Shown: positions 1-8,936, counted from the first letter of the stretch. The stretch is 64,000 nucleotides of DNA from Kocuria turfanensis (GCF_001580365.1 NZ_CP014480.1:1551008-1615007); one strand, 5' to 3'. Notes: generated by a model not told the origin, from the sequence alone. Numbers and translations: made by a program.

Positions 1-470
1 AGGTCCTCGGTGAGCTGGGCGAAGTCGTTGGTCACCACCTTCCCGCTCGCGATCTCCACGACGGCGGGCACGGTGATGCCCCGCGGGTAGTCCGGGTAGC
101 GGGCGAAGTACGCCTCCTGGAGCCGCTCGATGCCCAGGACGGGGTCCCGGCCGTCCGGATCGAGGTCGAAGGTCCAGGACCGGGCGTCGTGCACCGGACC
201 GGGCAGCCCCACCGAGAGGGCGTCCTCCAGCCCCAGCAGGCGGCGCACGATCAGGGTGCGGTTGGCCCAGGGACAGGCCCGGGCGGCGACGAGCCGGTAG
301 CGACCGGCCTCCACCGGCCAGGCGCGGGCCCCCTCGCCCAGCCGGGCGCGCTCCGGGTCGCGGACGATCCGGTCCTCGATGTAGGTGGTGTCCCGGGTGA
401 ACTCCTCCCCCGGGTGCACGTAGGCGCCGGCGGTGCTGTGCTGGGACTGACGGGTGGTGCGTGGGGACAT
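1..470 (-). CDS. Glutathionyl-hydroquinone reductase-like protein (partial, C-terminus outside window)
   Basis: Only the first ~156 codons are present; the gene runs off the left edge. The reading frame contains the thioredoxin-fold active-site stretch RACPWANR, the Cys-Pro-Trp-Ala signature of the omega-like S-glutathionyl-hydroquinone reductases (ECM4/YqjG family), followed by a typical region with TVPAVVEIASGKVVTND. These enzymes reduce thiol-conjugated quinones in the cytoplasm; in actinobacteria the thiol partner is probably mycothiol rather than glutathione (inference). The ATG start is supported by GAGGAG 6-7 bases upstream. The gene is divergent from a membrane protein gene, and about 80 bases upstream lies a half-conserved copy of the MarR-type operator that sits in front of the nearby MarR gene, so it is probably a target of that regulator. 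Confidence 0.85.
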   Translation of the reverse strand, partial: MSPRTTRQSQHSTAGAYVHPGEEFTRDTTYIEDRIVRDPERARLGEGARAWPVEAGRYRLVAARACPWANRTLIVRRLLGLEDALSVGLPGPVHDARSWTFDLDPDGRDPVLGIERLQEAYFARYPDYPRGITVPAVVEIASGKVVTNDFAQLTED

Positions 471-551
471 GCTGGCTCCTCGGGGCTGCGCTGCCGGACG
501 GCGGGTCGCCGGCGGGCCGGTGACGGAGCGGCCGCTGGGCCGCTCCCGCTT

Positions 552-566
552 TTGATGATATGTCAA
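552..566 (-). promoter_or_regulatory. Imperfect MarR-type operator upstream of the hydroquinone reductase-like gene
   Basis: Read on the minus strand this is TTGACATATCATCAA, an imperfect inverted repeat. It shares its first seven bases with the perfect palindrome TTGACATGTCAA in the promoter of the MarR gene at 1392. It also supplies a consensus -35 hexamer (TTGACA) for the minus-strand gene. The assignment to the local MarR protein is inference from sequence similarity and proximity. Confidence 0.55.
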
Positions 567-654
567 TAATGCGCTGGAGCACCAGACCGGGTGCCGTCGG
601 GGGTGAGGTCTACAGTAGAGCCGTCCAGCACTCCTCCACCACGGGACCCCGCCC

Positions 655-1332
655 ATGAGCAGCCACGGCCACGAGCCCGAGTACGGGCAGCGCATTCCCC
701 ACCGGGACCTCCCGGCGCCCGCCCCGGCGCCGCGGGCGTCCCCGGCCTCACCGCGAGCGACCCGCCGGATGGCCCGCGGCCTCTCCTTCACACTGGTCCT
801 GCTGGGCGTCCTGCTGGGCGCCGGGCTCGCCGCGCAGGACGTGGTCTGGGGCTGGCTCGTCGGCGCGCTGCTGGCCGCGCCCGGGGCCGCCGGCTTCGTG
901 GCCGTCCAGGCCCAGCTGCACCCCGCCCTGCGGGACCCCGCGGCACCGCCCCTGCGGAGCCGCTCGAGGTGGTGGCTGATCCCCGCGGCCCTGCTGGCGC
1001 TCGGCCTGCTCCCGCTCGCCGGGGCGTTCGCGGTGGAGCCCGCCCTCGAGGGCACCGCGCGCGCCGACCTGGTCGACGAGTACGTCAGCGTGCTGGTCGT
1101 CTCCGGCATGACCCTGGTGGTCTCGGCGGGCCTGGGCTTCGGACTGGTCGCCATGGCGACGTTCACCCCTCCGGACGACGACGACTCCCCGCTGCGCCCC
1201 ACCGGCTACGCCGAGCGCCTGCGGCGGACCGACCCCCGGGAGCACTACGACTCGGACTGGATCCGACGCGGCCGGGGACCCCGGTACGGCCCCGACGGCG
1301 ACCCCTCGCCCGGAGGGCCACCCGGCACTTGA
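655..1332 (+). CDS. Hypothetical four-pass membrane protein
   Basis: The 225-residue product starts with a ~45-residue proline/alanine-rich cytoplasmic stretch. Four hydrophobic segments follow, at about residues 45-65, 67-85, 105-125 and 150-170, and the tail is charged and Pro/Gly/Arg-rich. I recognise no family. The start is the first ATG after the divergent promoter region. The TGA stop overlaps the -35 box (TTGACT) of the downstream MarR promoter, so the two genes are closely packed but the MarR gene has its own promoter. No conserved catalytic motif is visible. Confidence 0.75.
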   Translation: MSSHGHEPEYGQRIPHRDLPAPAPAPRASPASPRATRRMARGLSFTLVLLGVLLGAGLAAQDVVWGWLVGALLAAPGAAGFVAVQAQLHPALRDPAAPPLRSRSRWWLIPAALLALGLLPLAGAFAVEPALEGTARADLVDEYVSVLVVSGMTLVVSAGLGFGLVAMATFTPPDDDDSPLRPTGYAERLRRTDPREHYDSDWIRRGRGPRYGPDGDPSPGGPPGT

Positions 1333-1356
1333 CTTTGGTTGACATGTCAATATAAG
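1329..1356 (+). promoter_or_regulatory. MarR promoter with operator filling the spacer
   Basis: A -35 TTGACT and a -10 TATAAG are separated by 16 bases. Twelve of those, at 1339-1350, are the perfect palindrome TTGACATGTCAA. A dimeric MarR protein bound there would exclude RNA polymerase, so simple autorepression is expected. The palindrome type is typical of MarR-family sites; that the neighbouring MarR protein binds it is inferred. Confidence 0.75.
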
Positions 1357-1391
1357 CTGGGAGGTCCCGCCCCGCACGAGAGGACCCCCGC

Positions 1392-1874
1392 ATGAACACC
1401 CCGGAGCCCGCCGAGGTCAACTGGCTGACCGACGAGGAACAGAGCGCCTGGCGGAGCTTCCTGGCGCTGAGCCGTGGCATGCAGACCGCGATCGACCGCC
1501 AGCTGTCCCGGGACAGCGCGCTGTCCGGCTCGGAGTACGAGGTCCTCGTCCCGCTCTCCGAGAGCAGCACCGGGGTGATCCGGTCCCGGGACCTCATGCA
1601 CGCGCTCGGCTGGGAGCGCAGCCGGCTGTCCCACCTGCTCTCGCGGATGGCCCGCCGCGGCCTGCTCGAGCGCCTGCGGTGCGACAGCGACGCCCGGGGC
1701 CTCGACGTGCGGATCACCCCGGAGGGCCGCCGCGCCATCGAGGCCGCCGCCCCCGGCCATCTCGAGATGGTGCGCGCGGCGTTCGTCGACCACCTGACGC
1801 AGGAGGAGATGGACACCCTGCGCCGCGTCTCCGGCAAGGTCATCCCCCGGCTCGAGGAGCTGGGGCTGTGCTGA
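1392..1874 (+). CDS. MarR family transcriptional regulator
   Basis: A 160-residue winged-helix protein. The recognition region reads RDLMHALGWERSRLSHLLSR, followed by the wing MARRGLLER...SDARGLDVRITPEGRRAIE, the standard MarR core. The ATG follows AGAGGAC. Regulators of this type sense phenolics, quinones, oxidants or drugs and usually repress themselves and a nearby detoxification gene. Here the palindrome in its own promoter and the related site in front of the hydroquinone reductase-like gene suggest a quinone or electrophile sensor (inference). There is a Cys at the very C-terminus (LGLC) and another at the start of the wing; either could be a redox switch, but this is untested. Confidence 0.92.
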   Translation: MNTPEPAEVNWLTDEEQSAWRSFLALSRGMQTAIDRQLSRDSALSGSEYEVLVPLSESSTGVIRSRDLMHALGWERSRLSHLLSRMARRGLLERLRCDSDARGLDVRITPEGRRAIEAAAPGHLEMVRAAFVDHLTQEEMDTLRRVSGKVIPRLEELGLC

Positions 1875-2237
1875 CGCCGGCCGCCTGACCCGCTGGGGTC
1901 CTGCCCGGACCGGCCCGTCCGGGCAGGAGCGCCCGGGGCGCGGTGAGGGCAAGGGACAGGCCCTGCCGCATGGGGGGATCGGCAGGGCCTGTCGGGCATC
2001 CCGATCGGGGGAATGGGACGCCGGTCATCGGCAGGAATCATCCGGGCGCCGATGGGGGGATCGCGCCCGGGCCATCGCCGACGACAGATTCACTTTAGAC
2101 CCAGTGATCTGCATGGGCAAGCCACCTTCGGGGCGCGCGTCCGGAAAACGCACAGGTCGCCGCGGGGCGTCCTTTCGGGTGCCGTCGCGCCCCGGGCGCC
2201 CGGCGCCGGCCGGGGCGCAGCGGCCGCGCCGGGCGGG
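1875..2237. terminator. Intergenic region with two strong hairpins
   Basis: No gene is seen. Two perfect inverted repeats lie between the convergent MarR and LysR genes. One has 11-bp arms at 1900-1910/1917-1927 (CCTGCCCGGAC with a 6-base loop). The other has 14-bp arms at 1955-1968/1980-1993 (GACAGGCCCTGCCG). Neither is followed by a long T tract, as is usual for actinobacterial terminators. They probably end transcription from both sides. Confidence 0.65.
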
Positions 2238-3131
2238 CTACGGAGCCGCGCCGGGCCCGGGCCGGAGATCGGCGACGAGGTCGAGGAATCGGTGCAGCAG
2301 CGCGGACCGGTCCTCGCGCCGCCACGCGACGGCCAGCTCGAGCTCCGGGGCGTGCTCGATCCCGCGGTACACGACGCCCGCCAGCTGCACGGCACGCACA
2401 CCGGCGGGCACCACGGCCACGCCGCCGCCGGCGGCCACGAAGGACAGCAGCGCGGACGTCCCGCCCGCCACGCGGGCGATCCGGGGCTGGAACCCGGCCC
2501 GGCGGCACAGGTCCGTGCCGGCCCGGTAGAGCACCGAGTCCGGCGGGCAGGCGACGAAGTCCTGGTCCTGCAGCTCGTGCGCGGCCACGGGGCCGTCCTC
2601 GTCCAGCGGACCGCCGGAGGGCACCGCGACCACGAGCGGTTCGCGGGCGACGACCCGGTGCTCGAGGCCCGGGGAGGCCACCGGGGGGCGCAGCAGCGCG
2701 GCGTCCAGCGTGTGCCCGCGGAGCCCCTCCTCCATGGCGGGGGTGAGCATCTCCCCCTGCAGCGCCAGGGACAGCCCCGGCAGCAGCTGCGCGGCCCGCC
2801 GGACCAGGCCGGGCATCGTCCCGTAGGTGGCGGAGCCGCAGAAGCCGACCCGCAGCACCCCCGTGGTGCCCTGCCCCACCTGGTGGACGTCGGCCTCGAG
2901 GGCCTCGATCTCCCCGACGATCCGGCGGCCCCGGTCGAGCAGCACCTGACCGGCGGCGGTGAGGTCCACCCGGCGGGTGGTGCGGTCCAGGAGGCGCACC
3001 CCGAGCTGCTCCTCGAGCTGGCGGATCTGCTGGGACAGTGGCGGCTGGGCCATGTGCAGGCGCTTGGCGGCCCGGCCGAAGTGCCGCTCCTCGGCCACGG
3101 CGATGAAGTAGTTGAGCTGCCGGAGCTCCAT
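2238..3131 (-). CDS. LysR family transcriptional regulator
   Basis: A 297-residue LTTR. The N-terminal helix-turn-helix is MELRQLNYFIAVAEERHFGRAAKRLHMAQPPLSQQIRQLEEQLGVRLLDRTTRRV, followed by the effector-binding periplasmic-binding-protein-like domain with GVLRVGF and the C-terminal GGVAVVPAGVR strand. It resembles the CatM/BenM/CatR branch that responds to aromatic catabolites, but the ligand cannot be read from sequence. It is transcribed divergently from a flavin reductase-like gene 180 bp away, the usual LTTR-target arrangement. Confidence 0.92.
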   Translation of the reverse strand: MELRQLNYFIAVAEERHFGRAAKRLHMAQPPLSQQIRQLEEQLGVRLLDRTTRRVDLTAAGQVLLDRGRRIVGEIEALEADVHQVGQGTTGVLRVGFCGSATYGTMPGLVRRAAQLLPGLSLALQGEMLTPAMEEGLRGHTLDAALLRPPVASPGLEHRVVAREPLVVAVPSGGPLDEDGPVAAHELQDQDFVACPPDSVLYRAGTDLCRRAGFQPRIARVAGGTSALLSFVAAGGGVAVVPAGVRAVQLAGVVYRGIEHAPELELAVAWRREDRSALLHRFLDLVADLRPGPGAAP

Positions 3132-3310
3132 CGTGGACGGCCGTCCTTCCGCTCGTTCCGCGGGATCGTCGTCGACCCCCGGACTCCCGTTCTTCCGCAG
3201 ACTACCCGGGGAGGACGCCGCGGTGACAGCACCCTGGGCCGCGCCCGGGCCGCCGGCCCGAGCCCGTCGGTGTCCGTGACCGGGATGGGCCGAGGTGGTG
3301 GAATGGGCAC

Positions 3311-3925
3311 ATGCGCACCGACATCCCCGCCGACCGGCACGGCTCCTTCGCCCGGGCGGTCAAGTCCCTGGTCGTCCCCCGCCCGATCGCGTGGATCAGC
3401 TCGCGGTCCTCGGCGGGCGTGGACAACCTCGCCCCGCACTCGTTCTTCACGGTCGCCTCCAGCACGCCCACGATCGTCCAGTTCGTCTCGGTCGGGGAGA
3501 AGGACAGCCTCCGCAACATCCGGCAGACCGGGGAGTTCGTGGTGAACTTCGCGTCCGCGGAGCTGTTCGAGCAGATCAACGCCACGGGCACCGACTACCC
3601 CCCGGAGGTCAGCGAGTTCGACGCCGTGGGGCTCACCCGCGAGCCGTCCCTCACCGTGGGCGTGCCCCGGGTGGCGGAGTCCCCGGCGGCCATCGAGTGC
3701 CGGCTGCACGCGGAGCCGATGCCGATCGGCGACTGCTTCCTCGTCTTCGGCGCGGTCACGCACGTGGCCGTGGACGAGGCGGCCGTGGACGGGCGGGGCC
3801 CGCTCGTCCAGGCCCTGCAGCCGGTCGCCCGGCTCGGGCGCGACGAGTGGGGAGAGCTCGGCCGGATCCGCTCGATCCGGCGCGTGCCCTACCGGGAGGC
3901 CGCCCCGGAGGCGGACCTGCCCTGA
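3311..3925 (+). CDS. Flavin reductase-like domain protein
   Basis: A 204-residue FMN-binding split-barrel protein of the DIM6/NTAB flavin reductase family. The diagnostic N-terminal part is VKSLVVPRPIAWISSRSSAGVDNLAPHSFF, followed by GEKDSLRNIRQTGEFVVNFAS. Such proteins reduce or carry flavin for partner monooxygenases or act as oxygenase subunits in aromatic metabolism. The divergent LysR gene suggests substrate-induced expression. No partner oxygenase gene is adjacent, so the specific reaction is unknown. Confidence 0.88.
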   Translation: MRTDIPADRHGSFARAVKSLVVPRPIAWISSRSSAGVDNLAPHSFFTVASSTPTIVQFVSVGEKDSLRNIRQTGEFVVNFASAELFEQINATGTDYPPEVSEFDAVGLTREPSLTVGVPRVAESPAAIECRLHAEPMPIGDCFLVFGAVTHVAVDEAAVDGRGPLVQALQPVARLGRDEWGELGRIRSIRRVPYREAAPEADLP

Positions 3926-3935
3926 GCACCCGGGC

Positions 3936-5642
3936 TCAGAGCCGCACGCCCGTGCGCTCCAGCTGCCGGCGGACCTCCCGGCGCTGGACCTTCCCGAGCA
4001 TGGTGCGCGGGAGCTCGTCGACGGCCACGATCCGCCGGGGCACCTTGTAGCGTGTCACCTCGGCGTAGCAGTGCTCGCGCAGGGCGCCCTCGTCGAGCTC
4101 GCGGCCCGGCGCCAGGACCACGGCCGCCACGACGACCTCGGTGCCGCGCGGGTCGGTGAGCCCCACGACGGCGGCGTCCTCGACGTCCTCGTGCCGGCGC
4201 AGCGCGTTCTCGACCTCGGTGGGGGCCACGTTGAACCCGCCGGTGATCACGACCTCCTTGAGCCGGTCGACCACCCGCAGGAAGCCGGCGTCGTCGACCG
4301 TGACGATGTCCCCGGTGCGCAGCCAGCCGTCCGTGCTCAGCGTCCGGGCCGTCTCGTCGGGACGCCCCCAGTACCCCTGGAAGACCTGCGGTCCCCGCAC
4401 CCACAGCTCGCCCTCGTGGCCGCGGGGGACGTCCTCGAGGGTCTCCGGGTCGACGAGCCGGATCTCGGTGGAGGGGAAGGGGACGCCGATGGACCCGGCG
4501 CGGCGGGAGTCGTTGAGCGGGTTGCACGCCACGAGCGGGGAGCACTCGGTGAGCCCGTAGCCCTCGATCAGGATGCCGCCCGTGGCCTGCTCCCACCGCT
4601 CCACGAGCGGGACGGGCAGGCTCATGGCCCCGGAGACGGCCACCGAGATGCCCTGCAGGTCGGTGCGCTGCTCCTGTGCGGCGTCGAGCAGCTTCTCGTA
4701 GACCGGCGGCACGGCGGGCAGCACGGTGGGCCGCGAGCGCTTCATCGCCCCGAGCACGAGGTCGGTCCGGACGGTCGGGAACAGCACGAGCTTCGCCCCC
4801 AGGGACATCGCGAAGGTCACCCCCAGGGTCAGGCCGAAGGCGTGGAAGAGGGGCAGCACGCCGTGCACCACCTCGTGCTCGGTGGAATCGAGCCAGTGCC
4901 GGCCCATGAGGGCGTTGGACTCGAGGTTGCGGTGGGTGAGCATCGCGCCCTTGGGCAGCCCGGTGGTGCCGGAGGTGTACTGCAGCAGGGCGAGGTCGTG
5001 GGCGGTGGGCCGCGGGTGGTCGACGGCGATCGGCCGCGCGTCCAGCAGCTCCCGCCACGGGATCGTGCCCGGGGCCGGCCCGGTGAGCTGGGCGCGGGAG
5101 GCCCGGGCCGCGGGCAGCGGCAGGCGCAGGGCCAGCTGCTGCACCCTCGGCATGGCGGCGGTGATGTCCACGGCCACGACCGTGTCCACCGGCAGGTCGG
5201 CGCCGAGGGACCGGACCCGCTCGGCCGCACGGTCCCACACGATCGCCACGCGCGCGCCGTGGTCCTCGAACTGATGGTGCAGCTCGTGCGCGGTGTAGAG
5301 GGGGTTGTGCTCCACGACGACGGCCCCCAGGCGCAGCACGGCGTAGAATGCCACGATGTGCTGCGGGCAGTTGGGCAGCACGATCGCCACCCGGTCCCCG
5401 TGCCGCACGCCGAGCCGGCGCAGACCCTCGGCCGCCCGCTCGACCTGCCGCCCGAGGTCGGCATAGCTGGTCCGGGCCCCGAAGAACTCGAGCGCGGTCT
5501 TCCGGCCGTGCCGGGCCACCGACCGCTCGAGCATGTGCGCGAGCGAGGTCTCCGGCAGGTCCAGCTCCGCGGGGACCCCGGGGTCGTAGCTGGCGGTCCA
5601 GGGGCGGGCACGCAGGAAGTCGCGGGCGGATTCGGCAGGCAT
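3936..5642 (-). CDS. Long-chain fatty-acid--CoA ligase (AMP-forming)
   Basis: A 568-residue adenylate-forming enzyme. It contains the P-loop-like YTSGTTGLPKGAMLTH, the A5 motif GYGLTE, GWLRTGDI, and the C-terminal catalytic lysine region PRTMLGKVQRR. It activates a carboxylic acid, most likely a medium or long-chain fatty acid, to the acyl-CoA through an acyl-AMP intermediate. I chose the start MPAESARDFL because homologous sequence begins there; the longer open frame upstream would run into the divergent neighbour's promoter. It ends 10 bases from the convergent flavin reductase gene. Chain-length preference is not readable. Confidence 0.93.
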   Translation of the reverse strand: MPAESARDFLRARPWTASYDPGVPAELDLPETSLAHMLERSVARHGRKTALEFFGARTSYADLGRQVERAAEGLRRLGVRHGDRVAIVLPNCPQHIVAFYAVLRLGAVVVEHNPLYTAHELHHQFEDHGARVAIVWDRAAERVRSLGADLPVDTVVAVDITAAMPRVQQLALRLPLPAARASRAQLTGPAPGTIPWRELLDARPIAVDHPRPTAHDLALLQYTSGTTGLPKGAMLTHRNLESNALMGRHWLDSTEHEVVHGVLPLFHAFGLTLGVTFAMSLGAKLVLFPTVRTDLVLGAMKRSRPTVLPAVPPVYEKLLDAAQEQRTDLQGISVAVSGAMSLPVPLVERWEQATGGILIEGYGLTECSPLVACNPLNDSRRAGSIGVPFPSTEIRLVDPETLEDVPRGHEGELWVRGPQVFQGYWGRPDETARTLSTDGWLRTGDIVTVDDAGFLRVVDRLKEVVITGGFNVAPTEVENALRRHEDVEDAAVVGLTDPRGTEVVVAAVVLAPGRELDEGALREHCYAEVTRYKVPRRIVAVDELPRTMLGKVQRREVRRQLERTGVRL

Positions 5643-5716
5643 GGCCCGTACCCTACTCGGCGGTCGGCGCGGACTCCCAGTTCCGGCGGGGGCGCCCGCC
5701 CGTAGACTTCGATGAC

Positions 5717-6754
5717 ATGACTCCCTCCTCGACACCCGGCTCGCCCTCCGCCGACGACCCGATGCCCTGGTCGGACACCGGCCCGCACGACGACGACGCC
5801 ACGCGCCCGCTGCCCCCGGTCAGCCGGTTCCCGGCGACCGGCTCCTCCGGCCACGGCGCCACCCCGCAGGACCGGGCGCCGGGCGCCGGCACCGGTTCCG
5901 GCTCCGCCACCGGTTCCGGCTCCGGGAGCGAGGACGAGGACTGGTCCTGGTACGACGACGACGACACCCAGCACACCCGTCCGCTGCCGGCGGTGAGCGC
6001 CCAGCGCCCGGTGCCGGAGGACCCGCCGCGGGCCCCCGAGCTGGGTCCCCGCACCGATCCGACGCCCACGGTGGGCACCGGCGGGGCCGCGCCCCCGTTC
6101 CCCGGCGGCCCCACCGCGGCGCACCCGACCTCCGCGCACCCGTCCCCCGGGTACCCGCCCTCCGGGTACCCGGCCCCCGCTGCGGGCCCGGCGCCGGCCG
6201 ACCCCGCCACCCGCTACGCCCGGCAGCGGGAGGAGTTCGGCGGCCTGCAGCTCGTCCCCGGCTTCTTCGGCTGGCTCAGTGCGCTGGCCGTGACCTGGCT
6301 GCTGCTGGCGCCGGCGGGGCTGGCCGCGGCCGCCCTGGGGTTCCGGATCGACAGCGGCATGGGCGGGGTCGTCGACGACCTGGCCGCCGGTTCCGCGGCG
6401 GCCTGGACCGGGGCGGCGGTGCTCGGCGTCGTCGAGTTCCTGGCCTTCCTCGCCGGCGGGTACGCCGCCGGCCGGATGGCCCGCTTCTCGGGCGCCCGGC
6501 AGGGCGTGTCCGTGTGGCTGTGGTCCCTGTTCGGCCGGTCCGTGGCGACCGTGGCCGGACTGCTGTGGGCGGACACCGTGGGCCTGGCCCCGGTCGGCGT
6601 CTCGGCCCAGGCGCTCATCGGTGACCTGCTCGTCCCGGGCCTGCTCGCCGTGGCCGCCGTCCTGCTCGTCGACCTGCTCGGGGCGGTGCTCGGCGGGATG
6701 TGGGGCATCCGCTACCACCGCCGGGTCGACCGCTGGGGGGACACGGGGAGGTAA
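5717..6754 (+). CDS. Hypothetical membrane protein with low-complexity N-terminus
   Basis: The 345-residue product has a ~165-residue disordered N-terminal half rich in Pro, Gly, Ser and acidic residues (short repeats such as GTGSGSATGSGSGSED and PGYPPSGYPAPAAGP). The C-terminal half has four hydrophobic segments around residues 185-210, 225-245, 265-285 and 300-325. The start ATG sits 74 bp from the divergent acyl-CoA ligase. I recognise no catalytic motif; proteins of this layout are common in Micrococcaceae as uncharacterised membrane proteins. Confidence 0.75.
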   Translation: MTPSSTPGSPSADDPMPWSDTGPHDDDATRPLPPVSRFPATGSSGHGATPQDRAPGAGTGSGSATGSGSGSEDEDWSWYDDDDTQHTRPLPAVSAQRPVPEDPPRAPELGPRTDPTPTVGTGGAAPPFPGGPTAAHPTSAHPSPGYPPSGYPAPAAGPAPADPATRYARQREEFGGLQLVPGFFGWLSALAVTWLLLAPAGLAAAALGFRIDSGMGGVVDDLAAGSAAAWTGAAVLGVVEFLAFLAGGYAAGRMARFSGARQGVSVWLWSLFGRSVATVAGLLWADTVGLAPVGVSAQALIGDLLVPGLLAVAAVLLVDLLGAVLGGMWGIRYHRRVDRWGDTGR

Positions 6755-6890
6755 CGTTCGCACCCGGAACCGTGTCGGGTTCGCTTCCCCCGAGGCGAAG
6801 GGGGACAATCGGAGCACCTCGGTGAGATCCGTCACCCCCACGCAGAAATCTGCGGACCGGCCCACCGAGCAGCACCCGGAGGAAACACCC

Positions 6891-7607
6891 ATGCCGTCCA
6901 CCCTTGTCGCCGTCGTCGATGACCACGAGGTCGTCCGGGAGGGCGTCCGCCTCGTCTCCATGACCTCCCAGGCGGACGTGAAGCTCGTCGGATCGGCCTC
7001 CAGCGTGCCGGACCTGCTCGACCAGCTGGGCCGGGACCCCGAGAACCCGGCCCTGACGGCGCAGGGCGCGAAGCGGATCGAGTGCGAGGTCGTGCTCCTG
7101 GACCTCTCCCTGAACGACATGTCGCGCCCCGCCGCCAACGTGGAGCTGCTCCGGGCCGCGGGCATGAAGGTGCTGATCTTCAGCATCGGCGAGAACGCCG
7201 CCCTGATCCGCGAGGCGCTGCGGGCGGGCGCACTGGGGCTCGTGCGCAAGTCGGACCCGCTCGAGCACGCCATCGAGGAGGCCCGCAACATCGCCGAGGG
7301 CAAGCCGGTGATCACCAAGGAGCTGGCCGCCGCGATCGACGGCGACGTCGAGTTCTCCCGGGCCAGCCTCTCGCCGCGCGAGCAGGAGACCCTGCGGCTC
7401 TACGCCTCCGGTTTCGCCCAGGTCCAGGTGGCCCGCCGGATGGGGATCAAGCAGAGCGCCGTGAAGACCAACATCGACCGGATCCGCGAGAAGTACGCGC
7501 GTGTCGGCCGCCCGGCCCCCACCAAGATCGACCTGCGCATCCGGGCGATCGAGGACGGTCTCGTGGAGCCGACCGCGGACATCACCACGGCGGAGAAGCG
7601 CCTGTGA
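6891..7607 (+). CDS. NarL/FixJ-type response regulator
   Basis: A 238-residue two-component regulator. The receiver domain carries acidic residues in VVDDHEVVREGV, the likely phospho-acceptor Asp71 in VVLLDLSLND, the conserved Ser in LIFSIGE and Lys in VRKSDP. The C-terminal LuxR-type HTH is LSPREQETLRLYASG...VKTNIDRIREKY. A loop of about 15 extra residues (RDPENPALTAQGAKRI) precedes the beta strand bearing the phospho-acceptor, so the Asp lies later than the usual ~54. The start follows CCGGAGGA. It heads a three-gene unit with two sensor-kinase-like proteins. Confidence 0.92.
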   Translation: MPSTLVAVVDDHEVVREGVRLVSMTSQADVKLVGSASSVPDLLDQLGRDPENPALTAQGAKRIECEVVLLDLSLNDMSRPAANVELLRAAGMKVLIFSIGENAALIREALRAGALGLVRKSDPLEHAIEEARNIAEGKPVITKELAAAIDGDVEFSRASLSPREQETLRLYASGFAQVQVARRMGIKQSAVKTNIDRIREKYARVGRPAPTKIDLRIRAIEDGLVEPTADITTAEKRL

Positions 7608-7640
7608 GCCGTCCCCGGAGCCGCTGAGGACCGCCGCTCC

Positions 7641-8936
7641 GTGAGCCACGTCGCGCCCCGGTCCCCGCTCGCCTACCGGAAGGTCCCGGCCCGGCGGCGC
7701 CGCACCAGCCTGCTGGTGCCGGCCTCGCCGCAGGAGCTGGGGATGAACTCCTACCGGATCCTCCTGCTCGCCAACATCTGCCACGGACTCGTGGCCGTGG
7801 CGCTGTTCCTGGAGTCCCTCACCATCCTCGAGGACCAGCTGCGCTCCTTCGAGCGGTGGCACCTGGTCTTCCTGGTCGTGCTGCTGCTCAACGGGTGCGT
7901 GCTGCTCCTGCAGTCGGCCCGGCAACGGGTCCGCACGTGGCCGATCCTCGTGGCGCCGGTGCTGGTGGCGCTCGCCGTCGTCACGCTGCCGCTCGCCTGG
8001 ACGGGCCAGGCGCCGCCGCAGGACCCGTGGGTGGAGCCGTTCATCCTGCTCGCGGCCTGCGCCACCGTGGTCGTGTGGAGCCTCGAGCTGGCCGTGGCCT
8101 ATCTGACGTCCGTGACGGTCCTCTACGTCCTCGTCATGGTGCGCACCGCGGCCGCCCCCGACATCATGGACGTGCTCTTCGACGCCACGAGCCGGATCGC
8201 GTTCGGCGTGGTGCTCGTGGTGCTGATCAGCTTCGTCCTCCGGGGCGGGAAGAACGCGGACCAGGTCTACGCGGACGCGATCGCCCAGGAGCTGCAGCTC
8301 ACCCGCTCCCGCTCCCAGGCCGAGGAGCAGGAGCGGCTCGACCGCCTGATCCACGACAACGTCATGGCGGCCCTGCTCGATGCCGGCCGCGCCACGGGCC
8401 CGGTCCAGCGCCGCACCCGGGAGCTGGCCCAGCGCGCCCTCGACGTCCTCGTCTTCGAGGAGCGCCGCGCCCAGGGCAAGGGCACCACGATGGTGCACAC
8501 GCTGCTGGACGACCTGCTGGAGTCCCTGTCCCCGTGGCGCAACCGGGTGCGCTTCAACAGCATCACGCCCTACATCCGGCCGCCCGGCGAGCCGCGGCCC
8601 CTCATCCCCGTGGAGACGGCGCAGGCGCTGGTCCAGGCCATCACCGAGGCGGTCTCCAACAGCGCCCGGCACTCGGGCACCGACGTCACGTTCGTGACCA
8701 TGGACGGCGGTGCGTGCCCGCCCACCGCGATCAACCCGGAGGGCTTCTACCTGCGCTTCCAGGTGGTCGACCGGGGCCGGGGCTTCCAGCCGCGCAGCAT
8801 CGACTCCCGGCGGCTCGGGGTCCGCGTGTCCATCCTGGGCAGCGTGCAGCAGGTGGGCGGCGACGTCGAGGTCGACTCCGCACCCGGCCGGGGCGCCAGC
8901 GTGACGATCCTCTGGCCGCGGGACGCCCGCCCGTGA
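7641..8936 (+). CDS. Sensor histidine kinase
   Basis: A 431-residue membrane kinase starting at GTG. Residues ~35-210 form about six hydrophobic segments. The DHp region has the likely phosphorylated His238 in RLIHDNVMAALL, and the ATPase domain has an N box (TEAVSNSARHSG) and G boxes (DRGRGF, APGRGASVTILW). The N-terminal membrane part has no recognisable periplasmic sensor, so it may sense a membrane or intracellular signal. It lies 33 bp after the response regulator gene and overlaps the next gene by four bases, so the three are almost certainly co-transcribed. Confidence 0.9.
   Translation: MSHVAPRSPLAYRKVPARRRRTSLLVPASPQELGMNSYRILLLANICHGLVAVALFLESLTILEDQLRSFERWHLVFLVVLLLNGCVLLLQSARQRVRTWPILVAPVLVALAVVTLPLAWTGQAPPQDPWVEPFILLAACATVVVWSLELAVAYLTSVTVLYVLVMVRTAAAPDIMDVLFDATSRIAFGVVLVVLISFVLRGGKNADQVYADAIAQELQLTRSRSQAEEQERLDRLIHDNVMAALLDAGRATGPVQRRTRELAQRALDVLVFEERRAQGKGTTMVHTLLDDLLESLSPWRNRVRFNSITPYIRPPGEPRPLIPVETAQALVQAITEAVSNSARHSGTDVTFVTMDGGACPPTAINPEGFYLRFQVVDRGRGFQPRSIDSRRLGVRVSILGSVQQVGGDVEVDSAPGRGASVTILWPRDARP

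Noticed and set aside
2013..3763. Long open frames opposite the LysR and flavin reductase genes
   Set aside because: They lie antisense to genes with clear motifs, have Arg/Gly/Pro/Ala-dominated translations, and result from the very high GC content. The same applies to the other long antisense frames (e.g. 4071-5705, 50751-53453, 62390-64000).
5643..5735. Upstream extension of the acyl-CoA ligase by 31 codons
   Set aside because: It would overlap the divergent gene's start, and its translation is Arg/Pro-rich with no family similarity; homologous sequence starts at MPAESARDFL.
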